Source: Kiritimatiellia bacterium
GTDB taxonomy: Bacteria; Verrucomicrobiota; Kiritimatiellia; RFP12; UBA1067
NCBI GenBank assembly: GCA_016302985.1
Contig: JAEDMN010000025.1
Coordinates: forward strand, 1 to 20,575
Length of the DNA: 20,575 bases
Direction of reading: 5' to 3'
Below are positions 7,254 to 15,325 of this stretch, in pieces. Both the position numbers and the translations under genes were made by a program. How positions within the stretch are numbered: position 1 is the first letter of the stretch; each line of letters starts with the position of its first letter. The notes beneath the pieces were generated by a model that had not been told where the DNA came from, did not search any database, and worked only from the letters and a program-made list of their open reading frames with translations.

Positions 7254-9308
7254 TCACCTGATCTTCGCCGGCACGAGGAACCCGCCCCAGCTCCGCGGAC
7301 CGGCCTTGCGCGTCCGCGCGCAGAAGAGCCTCCCGTCCAGCGTGAGCACGCCGACATCCGTCGATTCGGACGACACCTCGAACGAGCCGAGGTCCGACGG
7401 GCACACGAGCGTGCGGACCGGGAACTCCTTGTCGTGGTAGCACCCGAAGAGGAAGCGCCCCTGCTCGAACGCGGCCGTCTGGATGCCGAGCACCGTGTAG
7501 CCCGTCTCCAGCACGTGCCGCTTCACGAACGTGAAGTCGGGCGTGTACTCGTAGACGTAGTTGCGCACGTGCGTCTTCGGCAGGCCGCCGACGACGTAGA
7601 ACCTCCCGTCGTGCCAGGTCATTCCGCCCGCGCCATGCACGAGTTCGGGGACCTTCCACTTGTTCTTCAGCGCGAGGTCGCGCGTATCGTACGCCCACAC
7701 CTCGCTCACGGCGCCCGTCTCCTGGTTGAACTTGCCGCGGTTGACCGCGACGTAGAGCAACCCGTCGTGGACGCAGCAGTCGCCCTGGTGGCGCGGCTGG
7801 GCCGTGGACGCCAGCACCCGCCCCTTCAGGTCCGTCTTCACAATCACGTGCGTGAACGGCCAGTAGATGGCCTCTCCGTCCGTCGCGACGCCCTGGAGGT
7901 GTCCGTCGTAGGCGCCTTCGCAGAGAATCGCGTCCTTCGGCAACGGCTTCGTCGGCTTCTGGAAGTCGCAGTTCGCGAACGTCACGTCCGTGCAGTCGTC
8001 CTGCACCACGGGCCGCCGCTCCTCGCGCACGCCCTCGTAGCGGAGCTTCACGTTCTCGAAGCGGACGCCGTCCGCGTGCCGCACGTAGAACCCGTACGCG
8101 GGCAGGGGCAGCTTGTTGAACATCCGGTTCTCGGGATAGCCCTTCTCGACCTCCGGCACGGGCTTCGCCGCCTCGTCCGCCGCGCAGCCGCCCTTCACCG
8201 TCAGGTCGAGGTTGCGCAGCACGAGGTTCTGCACGCGCAGACCCGGCACGCCCGTGATCGAGCTCGCGATGTAGCTCGCCGTCGACTTGCAGACCACGTT
8301 CTCGATCACGCAGTCCTTCAGCACGGCCGTCGCGCCCGACGGATGGACGCGCCGGCGGCCGAGCCGCACGAGGATGGGCGTCTGCATGCCGCCCTCCATC
8401 ACGATGTCGTGCACGTGGATGTTCTCCATCACGCCGCCGTCGACCATCTCGAGCGCGATGCCCGCGAGGCCCGTCACGGGGTCCGTCACGCCCGGCAGCT
8501 TGTACTGCCAGTCGCGGAGGACGGACTTGCTCGCAGGCACGAGCGTGCAGTGGTGGATGTTGCAGTTGCGGAAACCGCCCCGGCTCGACGTGCCGAACTT
8601 GATGAAGTTGCAGTTCGAGGAGAGGCGGCAGTTCCGCACTTCGATGTTCTCGGGCACGAAGTCCGGGTTGTCGCTCTTCGGGCAGATCGCGTCGTCGTCC
8701 GTGTCGACCACGCAGTCCTCGATGAGCACGTTCTTCGAATCGATGTCGAAGCCGTCGTTGTTGAAGTTCGCGTGGCTGGAGATGGTCACCTTCCGCGCCA
8801 CGACGCCGTCGCACTCCTTGAAGTAGCACGTCCAGCTCGCGGGGTTCGTCAGCGTCACGCCCTCCACGCGCACGTCGCGGCAACGGTAGAAGAAGCAGAC
8901 CATCCAGCGGTTCGGTGCATTGTCCTTCCGCAAACTGGCCCAGCCACGGCCGTCGACCACGCCCTGCCCCGTGACCGCGACGTTCTTCGCGTCGATCGCC
9001 GAGAGCACGGCCCGCTGCCTCTTGCTGGCCACGGGAGACGGATAGTCGACGTGGTTCGTGCTGCCCAGCAGCGTCGCCCCCTGCTCGAGGTGGAGGGTGA
9101 CGTTGTCCTTCAGATAGACGCCGCCCGTCAGGTACGTGCCCGCGCCCAGGGCGACCGTGCCGCCGCCCTGCGCCGAGACGTCGTCGATCGCCCGCTGCAG
9201 CGCGGCCGTGACGAACGTCTCGCCGTCCTTCGCCAGCTCGGGCCTCACATCCACGGCCAGGCACGCCAGCGCGCCCAGCATTCCCATCGTCGCAATGATC
9301 GTTCTCAT
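7254..9308 (-). CDS. Secreted GH28-like beta-helix protein fused to a C-terminal propeller-like domain
   Basis: An N-terminal signal peptide (about residues 1-18) is followed by a right-handed beta-helix of the GH28 polygalacturonase/rhamnogalacturonase type. Supporting motifs are GGGTVALGAGTYLTG near the start, NNDGFDID (D185, the NTD-motif equivalent) and TDDDAICPKS (D204-D206, the catalytic DD equivalent). KFGTSSRGGF stands where classical enzymes have GHG, so the usual catalytic His is absent. This occurs in divergent GH28-like proteins, and activity and substrate are therefore uncertain. From about residue 458 to 684 the style changes to short repeats such as GGMTWHDGRFYVVGG and HDGLLYVAVN, typical of a beta-propeller. 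That part resembles a family I recall as stand-alone proteins. Expected to act on pectic or other acidic polysaccharide outside the cytoplasm. It has its own leaderless-type promoter 78 nt after the GH92 gene. Confidence 0.82.
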   Translation of the reverse strand: MRTIIATMGMLGALACLAVDVRPELAKDGETFVTAALQRAIDDVSAQGGGTVALGAGTYLTGGVYLKDNVTLHLEQGATLLGSTNHVDYPSPVASKRQRAVLSAIDAKNVAVTGQGVVDGRGWASLRKDNAPNRWMVCFFYRCRDVRVEGVTLTNPASWTCYFKECDGVVARKVTISSHANFNNDGFDIDSKNVLIEDCVVDTDDDAICPKSDNPDFVPENIEVRNCRLSSNCNFIKFGTSSRGGFRNCNIHHCTLVPASKSVLRDWQYKLPGVTDPVTGLAGIALEMVDGGVMENIHVHDIVMEGGMQTPILVRLGRRRVHPSGATAVLKDCVIENVVCKSTASYIASSITGVPGLRVQNLVLRNLDLTVKGGCAADEAAKPVPEVEKGYPENRMFNKLPLPAYGFYVRHADGVRFENVKLRYEGVREERRPVVQDDCTDVTFANCDFQKPTKPLPKDAILCEGAYDGHLQGVATDGEAIYWPFTHVIVKTDLKGRVLASTAQPRHQGDCCVHDGLLYVAVNRGKFNQETGAVSEVWAYDTRDLALKNKWKVPELVHGAGGMTWHDGRFYVVGGLPKTHVRNYVYEYTPDFTFVKRHVLETGYTVLGIQTAAFEQGRFLFGCYHDKEFPVRTLVCPSDLGSFEVSSESTDVGVLTLDGRLFCARTRKAGPRSWGGFLVPAKIR

Positions 9309-9323
9309 GCGACGAGTATAGCA
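9309..9323 (-). promoter_or_regulatory. Extended -10 promoter of the GH28-like gene, predicting a leaderless mRNA
   Basis: Minus strand: TGC plus TATACT (9323-9315), then CGTCGC and directly the ATG at 9308. With 6 nt between the -10 and the ATG, transcription should start at or next to the A of the start codon. There is no Shine-Dalgarno sequence and no clear -35. The 19 nt TGCTATACTCGTCGCATGA are identical at the GH92 gene. Confidence 0.6.
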
Positions 9324-9386
9324 AAAAACGGAATTGTCTGATGGCTTGACTGGAGGCAGAAGGTGTCAGACACGCTCCGCCATTTT

Positions 9387-11579
9387 TCAGCGCACCTCGC
9401 GCGGACCGCGCAGCGGGCGGTCGGACATCTCGACCTCGACGTGCGCACCGCGGACGATGTCCGCGTGGTCGAGCCACTGCGAAGCGGTCGGACGGCCGTC
9501 AATCCTGATGGACCGCACATACTTCGCGTCCTTCGAGGCCGCGGGCGCGTCGAGCGTGAACGTCTTCCCGTTCTCGAGGTGGATCGCGACCTTCGAGAAG
9601 ACCGGGCTGCCCCAATCGTAGCGCGGCAGGCCCGGCGTCACGGGATAGAAGCCCATCGAGGAGAAGACCGCGAACGCGCTCATGCCGCCGCCATCCTCGT
9701 CCCCGCACATGCCCATCAGGTCGTTGCGGAACCAGGCCTCCATGATCTTCCGGACGAGCTTCTGCGTCTTCCAGGGCTCGCCGAAGTAGTTGTAGAGGTA
9801 CGGGATGTGGAAGCTGGGCTCGTTGCCCATCGTGAACATGCCCATGTTGCCCGTCGAGTCCGGCAGCACGTCGTAGAAGTGCCAGCGCGCGCGTCCGTAG
9901 CCCGTGTTGAACATGCGATCCATCTTCGCGCGCGCCTTGTCCGCGCCGCCGAAGAGGTCGATCAGGTCGGGAATCGCGTGCTGCACGTCCCAGATGTACG
10001 TCCAGGCGTTGTTCTCGTCGTAGTAGTCGCGCGCGCCCTGGCCGCCGGCGTACGTGTAGTCGAACGGCTCGATCCACTTGCCGTCCTTGTCCTTCGGGTG
10101 GAAGAATCCCGTGTCCTTTCGCCACAGATTGCGGTAGTTGAGGGACTTCTTCGTGAACTCCGCGACGTCCCCCGGCGTGCCGAATTCCTTCGCGAGCTCG
10201 GCGAGGCACCAGCAGTCGTAGGAGTAGGCGAGCGTCACCGCGACGCTCTGGCGGCGCTCGTCGTGATGCGCGGCCGCCGGCCATTCGGGGTCCTTCGCCC
10301 ACTTGCCGTCCGGACCGGGGTGGATCGCCGGGAAGTAGCCATGCGCGTCGTGGAACTCGTCCAGCGGGCCGCGCGGCAGGCGGTTCCAGGGCAGGCGCGA
10401 GGAGGTCCGCTCGGTGTGCGCGAGCGCCTTGAAGGCGGCCTTCCAGTCCACGCCCGCGACGCCCTTGCGGTACGCGTCGAGGAAGAGCGCCGGCGGATGG
10501 AAGCCGTTCATGCCGTGCATGTCGCGGTCCACGTTCGGGAAGAGCGGCACCCAGCCTTCTGGATTCTGCTGCGCCATGCGCAGGTAGGAGGTCAGCTTGG
10601 CGCGCTCCTGGGCGGGACGCAGCAGCGCGAAGAGCGGGTGCTGTGCGCGGTAGGTGTCCCAGGTCCAGTCGTCGCAGTAGTAGTCCACGCCCTGCGCGTC
10701 GTGCACCTGCTTGTCGTAGCCGCGGTAGCGCCCCTGCTCCGTCACGTTCACCATGCGTTCGTAGGTGCGGTAGAGCGCCGTGTAGAAGACGACGCGGTCG
10801 TCCGCCGTGCCGCCCTGCACCTCGATGCGCCCGAGCGCGTCGTTCCACGCCGCGCGCGCGCCGGACGCCATGCGGTCGAGGTCGAAGTCCGGCGCCTCGG
10901 CGGCCAGGCTCTTCGCGGCCTGCGCCGCGTCGATGTACGAGACGGCATAGCGGAAGCGGACGGTCCCCGGCGCGCCGCCGAAGAAGACGGCGCATGCCTT
11001 CCCCTTCGTTTCGGTGCGAACGGGCGCATCCTCGAATTCAACGCGGATGTGCGCCTCGAGCCCGCCGAACCAGTCCGTGCCCGTCACGACGCGTCCCTCG
11101 GCCTTGAGCGCGCCGCGGCCGTCCCGGGGGGAGAAGACGAGCGCATGGGCGGGGGCCTCGGCCTCGAAGCCGACGCGTGCGACGGCGGCCTTCTCGCCGG
11201 GCGCGAGCTCGAACGTCGCCTGCTCGCTGTCAATGTAGACGGAATAGCGGTGCGGCAGCCCCTTCTCCTGGTCCCAGGTGCCCTGCCACGGATGGAAGGC
11301 GTCCGCGGGCTTGCCACCGAAGGGATGCATGCGGAACAGCGCCTGGCCGCGGTGCGTCGGCAGCAGCAGGCCGAACGCGCCGACCTTGTCCTGGGTGAAG
11401 CCGTAGGACGGCGGCGTGAAGCGCAGCATCCCGTTCGGGCGCTGCGTGGTCGGGAACGTCGGCACCAGCATGTGGCTGATGTTCCCGATCTTCGGGTTCA
11501 CGCAGTCCACGAAGTCGGCCCGGAGGCCGGTACAGGCCAGCGCGGCCAGCGCCAGCATCGTCGCAAGTTCGGTCTTCAT
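9387..11579 (-). CDS. GH92 family alpha-mannosidase, secreted, 730 aa
   Basis: GH92 enzymes are calcium-dependent, inverting exo-alpha-mannosidases that trim N-glycans, yeast mannan and similar glycans. The protein has a signal peptide (cleavage likely after LRA, about residue 21) and then the beta-sandwich N-terminal domain beginning DFVDCVNPKIGN. The (alpha/alpha)6 catalytic domain follows, with CDDWTWDTYRAQHPLF, GNEPSFHIPYLYNY (E587, the acid) and GDEDGGGMSAF (D627 and D629, matching the paired catalytic aspartates). GFYPVTPG is also present. Length is normal for the family. The ATG at 11579 is chosen because it opens the signal peptide and follows a perfect extended -10. The frame is open further upstream, but only as a shadow of the next gene. 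The linkage (alpha-1,2/1,3/1,4/1,6) cannot be read from the sequence. Confidence 0.93.
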   Translation of the reverse strand: MKTELATMLALAALACTGLRADFVDCVNPKIGNISHMLVPTFPTTQRPNGMLRFTPPSYGFTQDKVGAFGLLLPTHRGQALFRMHPFGGKPADAFHPWQGTWDQEKGLPHRYSVYIDSEQATFELAPGEKAAVARVGFEAEAPAHALVFSPRDGRGALKAEGRVVTGTDWFGGLEAHIRVEFEDAPVRTETKGKACAVFFGGAPGTVRFRYAVSYIDAAQAAKSLAAEAPDFDLDRMASGARAAWNDALGRIEVQGGTADDRVVFYTALYRTYERMVNVTEQGRYRGYDKQVHDAQGVDYYCDDWTWDTYRAQHPLFALLRPAQERAKLTSYLRMAQQNPEGWVPLFPNVDRDMHGMNGFHPPALFLDAYRKGVAGVDWKAAFKALAHTERTSSRLPWNRLPRGPLDEFHDAHGYFPAIHPGPDGKWAKDPEWPAAAHHDERRQSVAVTLAYSYDCWCLAELAKEFGTPGDVAEFTKKSLNYRNLWRKDTGFFHPKDKDGKWIEPFDYTYAGGQGARDYYDENNAWTYIWDVQHAIPDLIDLFGGADKARAKMDRMFNTGYGRARWHFYDVLPDSTGNMGMFTMGNEPSFHIPYLYNYFGEPWKTQKLVRKIMEAWFRNDLMGMCGDEDGGGMSAFAVFSSMGFYPVTPGLPRYDWGSPVFSKVAIHLENGKTFTLDAPAASKDAKYVRSIRIDGRPTASQWLDHADIVRGAHVEVEMSDRPLRGPREVR

Positions 11580-11594
11580 GCGACGAGTATAGCA
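11580..11594 (-). promoter_or_regulatory. Extended -10 promoter of the GH92 gene, predicting a leaderless mRNA
   Basis: Minus strand: TGC plus TATACT (11594-11586), then CGTCGC and the ATG at 11579. It lies entirely within the 23-nt gap after the upstream surface-protein gene. There is no Shine-Dalgarno sequence. It is identical to the GH28-like promoter from the TG to the base after ATG. Confidence 0.6.
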
Positions 11595-11602
11595 TATCCG
11601 CG

Positions 11603-14600
11603 TCAGCGGAAGAGGAGCAGCGTGCCGCAGGCCATCACGCGAAGCACGGCCGCGTCGCCGCTCTTCACGAGGGAGACCTTCAGGTCCCGGCGCGGCGACG
11701 CGCACGTCCAGACGCCGCCGAGCGTCAGCGGGGACGCGGCGACGAGCGGATAGCTGCCGACCGCGAGCTTCTCCACCGCGCCCGCCAGCTCGACCTCGCC
11801 GCCCTTCGAGAGATTTGCGGCCCCCGTCACCGTCAGAGGCCCGGCGATGGTGCCGTCCGCCCGGACCTCGGCCGTCAGGACGCCTTCGGGCCTGAGCGCC
11901 ACATCCCCGTGCACGGTGCCGGCGCCGGAGAGACCGTCCGTCGCGAGCGCGCCGCCCTCGAGACGGAGCTTCGCGCCGGCCGCGACCGCGAGGGATGCGG
12001 GCTCCGCCTGCAGGAAGCCGGGCGTGTTGCGGTTGAACCACTTCTTCTGCAGATAGGCCTCGACCCGGTCGAACTCGGCGTCCGTCAGCGCGCGCTCGTA
12101 GACGACGATTTCGCCGTACTCGAGTCCGCCCGCGAGCGAGCCGTTCTGGTTGTAGGCGGCGAAGGAGTCGAACTTGCGGCCCGTCGACCAGCGGAACGCG
12201 AAGACGTCGTAGCCGCCGGAGTACGGCATGGTGAACGGATCGAAGCGCGCGCCGTTCATGCGGACGGTGGCGGTGCCGTTCGAGACGGCGGCCGAGAGGG
12301 ACCCGTACGTCCAGGACCAGTGGTCGTCGCTCTGGGTGAAGACCGGCGCCGCAGGATCCGTGGACTTGTGCGGCAGGCCCTGGGCGGGATAGCCGTTGCC
12401 CCAGGCGCCGAGGATCGTGCCGCCGCCGTTCTTCGAGCCATGCACAACGAAAGCTGTCCGCATCCGCGGCAGGTCCGGAATGAAGTCCTCGGAACTGATG
12501 TTCGAATGCGGCCACGGCGTGCCGTCCTCCCGGTAGCAGCGCAGGGCCGCGCCCGAGCCGGCCGCGCCCAGATCAATGACCGGCAGGCCGTTCAGCGCAT
12601 CCTCCACGAGCGTGCCGCGCTTCGCGTCGTCAAGCGGACGCAGGCTCGCGCCGGTCCCGCGGGCGTCGTCCCAGCGCGCGAGCTTCTTCACGCCGCCGGC
12701 TTCGTCGTACGTCAGCGTCTCCGCCTTCGCCGCGTCCATGTGCAGCCAGGCGTTCTCCGGGAGGCCCGTCCCGTCCAACGCCAGGGACTTCACGACGAGT
12801 TCGCCCGCCTCGACGCGCACCGCGCCCGAGCCGAGTTCCTCGACGTGCGCCGTGCCCGCGCCCAACTTCACGAAGGCGCCATCGCCCGCGACGGTACCGA
12901 CGAAATAGGTGCTGCCGGCCGCGACGTCGAGCCCCGCGCCCGTCGCCGCAATATCCGACGCGGCGGCGCGCGCGGCCGGGTCCCACTCCTCGTAGTGGAT
13001 GTCCGAACCGAGCCACTTGCGGGACAGGTACTGCGCGACCTGCACGCGCTCGGCGTAGGTGAGCGAGTTCGTGTAGATGACGTACTCGGCGATGCGCATG
13101 CCGCCGTTCGAGAACTTGACGTAGTTTCCCCTGCCTCCGTCCGGATTGTTCACGTAGCCGGCGCCGAACGCGTCGCACCAGAGCTCGCGGTGCGGCGCGT
13201 GAGCGGGATAGTTCGTGTTGACGTGATGCTCGACCAGCTGCATGAAACCGCCCAGGTAGCCGGTCTTCATGGCGTTCACGATCTGTCCGTTGAGGTAGAA
13301 GGTCCCGTTCGTCACGCACGGCGTGCCGTAGGAAGGCGAGATCAGGTTCCGCGTCAGGGGCGATGAACCGCCGCGGTAGTAGGGGCCGCCGCGCGAACCG
13401 TAGTAGCTGTCGTCGAGGCGCCAGGAGCAGCGGCCGAGGATCTCGCCGCCGCCCTCCGTCGGATCCTGCACGAGGAACACCGCGCGGATGTCCTTCAGCG
13501 GCGCGCTCCACACGAGCTGCTCCGTGTTCGTGTAGTCCTCGCTCTCGGTGTGCATGCCCAGGCGCACGTACTTGTCCTTCATCTCCGCGCCCGTCAGCAG
13601 CTGCGGACGGCGGATGATGTTCGTGCAGAACATCGGCTCCCCTTCGCGCCAGTCGTTCCAGCGCGTCACGAAGTTCGTGCCGTTCTCGGTCTCGTAGACG
13701 AGCGATTCGGGCTTCGACGCGTCGAGCCAGAACGCGGGATGGCCGACGACATTCGCCGCGGGCATGTCCGGGACGTGCGCGCCGGGCGTGCCGCCGACGA
13801 GGCGCAGCGTCGCGCCGTTCACGAGCTGCACGGCGCCGAGCGAGGTCCCGGCCCTGAAGTCGGAGACGACCAGTTCGCCCGGACCGGAGACGACAGCCCC
13901 GGACGCGGCCTCGAACACGGCGGCGGAAAGCCCGCAGGCCGGCAGCTGCAGCGTGGCGCCCGCCGCGACCGCGATCCGGCCGAAGGACGGCACCGCCTCG
14001 CCCGCGGCGGCGTTCCGCGTCAGCGCGAGCGTGCCGGACGCGACCACCGCCGCGCCCGCGTTGACCGCCTCGCCGAGGCCGACCGTCAGCGTGCCCGGAC
14101 CGTCCTTCACAACCGTCGCGGTCCAGTTCGTGAACATCCCGATCGTCGCCGGGGCGGCGTCCGCCGGCACGGTCATGCGCGCCTCGTAGGACGTGATGCC
14201 GTCCAGGAAGCACACGGGATCGGCCGCGGGGATGGTCGTCCCGATGAACTCGAAGTGGCAGTTGCGCAGCTGCTCCCACCGGTCGCCGCCACCGCCCCAC
14301 GCGTGGACCACCTCCGTGCCCGGCTGCCGCGACTTGATCTCTTCGGTCGTCAGGCCGTGGGTGTTCAGCTGCCTCGGCCCGGTCCGCATGTTGTCCATCT
14401 CGAAGCGGAAACCGTCCTGCGCGCGGTACTTGAAGAGCTTGAGGTACGTCTGCGTGGTCCCCTGGCGGTCGAAGAGCGGGATGTGCGCCCGGACATCGGG
14501 CGTGAACGCCGCGAACGCGACCGCGTTCTCCGCCACCGTCTCGGTGACGGGTGCGCTCAGTTCAATGTGGTTGTTGCCGAAGCGGCGACGCACGAAGGCC

Positions 14601-15295
14601 CCTTCCGGAATGCCCGCGCCCGTCACGAGCGTGCCGACGGCGATCGGATGCGCCGTGGCGGAGACGCGCTGCAGGTAGGGCGAACCCGCGGTCTGGGACC
14701 ACGTGCCCGTGCAGGCTTCCGCGCCCTCCGGCGCGTAGATGCCGACGTTGCCACTTCCCGGATGCATGGACTTCGTCAGCTGGAAGTCATCCGTGCGCAG
14801 CGGATCCGACGTCGTCGCGTAGAAGTCGAGCCGGTGCAGCGTGTCGCTCCAGGCCGAAATCACCTCGCTCACGTCCGCGACGATCCGCCCCGCGAGGTTG
14901 ATGTTCGCGAGGTAGTGCGTCGTCATGACGTCGCCGGGCTGGCCCATCTGGATGTCGGCGTAGATGACGCCGCCGCCCTGCAGCGTCGCGCGCGTGTTGA
15001 GCCCGAGATCCGTGATGACGAGGCGTTCGCCGAGCAGGCGCGCGTTGCCGGCCACGTTCATGCCGCCGAGCTTCAGCTCGTCCGGCATCCGCACGAAGTA
15101 GACGCCGCCGTTCTGGGGGAAGACGACCGCGTCGCCGTCCGCCGGCACCGCGCCGTCCTTCCAGTTCGCGGAATCCGACCAGTCATACGCCGTCGCGGGC
15201 GTGTTGCCCGAGGACGCATTGATCCACGTGCAGGTCCCCGCGCGAGCGGAAAGGAGTGTGAACAGGGCACCAATGACGAAGACGCGCGTTTTCAT
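11603..15295 (-). CDS. Large secreted surface protein with two LamG-like domains and autotransporter-type strand repeats
   Basis: A 1230-residue protein with a clear signal peptide ending near SARA-GT (about residue 19). The N-terminal part (TWINASSGNT...WSDSANWKDGAVPADGDAVVFP) resembles the start of passenger proteins built from autotransporter-associated beta-strand repeats. A GPGTLTVGLGEAVNAG-type repeat follows near residues 400-420. Two concanavalin/LamG-like domains run from about 519 to 762 and about 847 to 1085. Each opens with a W-x-D/MDA-xK element, contains a GGG-ILG core and closes with a YxxxLTxAE...YLxxKW helix. The tail is again beta-strand rich and ends GTLLLFR. I see no beta-barrel translocator, sortase motif or PEP-CTERM anchor. 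The likely role is carbohydrate or surface adhesion, inferred from domain type and the neighbouring glycosidases. GAGGT, 9 nt before the ATG, supports the start. It follows the nitroreductase gene by 30 nt. Confidence 0.85.
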   Translation of the reverse strand: MKTRVFVIGALFTLLSARAGTCTWINASSGNTPATAYDWSDSANWKDGAVPADGDAVVFPQNGGVYFVRMPDELKLGGMNVAGNARLLGERLVITDLGLNTRATLQGGGVIYADIQMGQPGDVMTTHYLANINLAGRIVADVSEVISAWSDTLHRLDFYATTSDPLRTDDFQLTKSMHPGSGNVGIYAPEGAEACTGTWSQTAGSPYLQRVSATAHPIAVGTLVTGAGIPEGAFVRRRFGNNHIELSAPVTETVAENAVAFAAFTPDVRAHIPLFDRQGTTQTYLKLFKYRAQDGFRFEMDNMRTGPRQLNTHGLTTEEIKSRQPGTEVVHAWGGGGDRWEQLRNCHFEFIGTTIPAADPVCFLDGITSYEARMTVPADAAPATIGMFTNWTATVVKDGPGTLTVGLGEAVNAGAAVVASGTLALTRNAAAGEAVPSFGRIAVAAGATLQLPACGLSAAVFEAASGAVVSGPGELVVSDFRAGTSLGAVQLVNGATLRLVGGTPGAHVPDMPAANVVGHPAFWLDASKPESLVYETENGTNFVTRWNDWREGEPMFCTNIIRRPQLLTGAEMKDKYVRLGMHTESEDYTNTEQLVWSAPLKDIRAVFLVQDPTEGGGEILGRCSWRLDDSYYGSRGGPYYRGGSSPLTRNLISPSYGTPCVTNGTFYLNGQIVNAMKTGYLGGFMQLVEHHVNTNYPAHAPHRELWCDAFGAGYVNNPDGGRGNYVKFSNGGMRIAEYVIYTNSLTYAERVQVAQYLSRKWLGSDIHYEEWDPAARAAASDIAATGAGLDVAAGSTYFVGTVAGDGAFVKLGAGTAHVEELGSGAVRVEAGELVVKSLALDGTGLPENAWLHMDAAKAETLTYDEAGGVKKLARWDDARGTGASLRPLDDAKRGTLVEDALNGLPVIDLGAAGSGAALRCYREDGTPWPHSNISSEDFIPDLPRMRTAFVVHGSKNGGGTILGAWGNGYPAQGLPHKSTDPAAPVFTQSDDHWSWTYGSLSAAVSNGTATVRMNGARFDPFTMPYSGGYDVFAFRWSTGRKFDSFAAYNQNGSLAGGLEYGEIVVYERALTDAEFDRVEAYLQKKWFNRNTPGFLQAEPASLAVAAGAKLRLEGGALATDGLSGAGTVHGDVALRPEGVLTAEVRADGTIAGPLTVTGAANLSKGGEVELAGAVEKLAVGSYPLVAASPLTLGGVWTCASPRRDLKVSLVKSGDAAVLRVMACGTLLLFR

Positions 15296-15325
15296 GTTCG
15301 CATTACCTCATGTGGCGGGTTTAGG

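Noticed and set aside
7059..9341. 760-residue plus-strand open frame antisense to the GH28-like gene
   Set aside because: Low-complexity His/Arg/Val/Asp text caused by high-GC codons of the real gene; overlaps the end of alr.
9336..9371. GTCTGA/TCAGAC stem followed by TTTTTT as an intrinsic terminator after GH92
   Set aside because: The stem has only 6 bp around a 24-nt loop and 7 nt separate it from the T-run, which itself abuts the GH28-like promoter.
9363..11753. 796-residue plus-strand open frame antisense to the GH92 gene
   Set aside because: Same shadow effect; no motif, and it runs across two real minus-strand genes.
11580..12515. Upstream extension of the GH92 reading frame
   Set aside because: This part is the out-of-frame shadow of the surface-protein gene; the signal peptide and promoter place the start at 11579.
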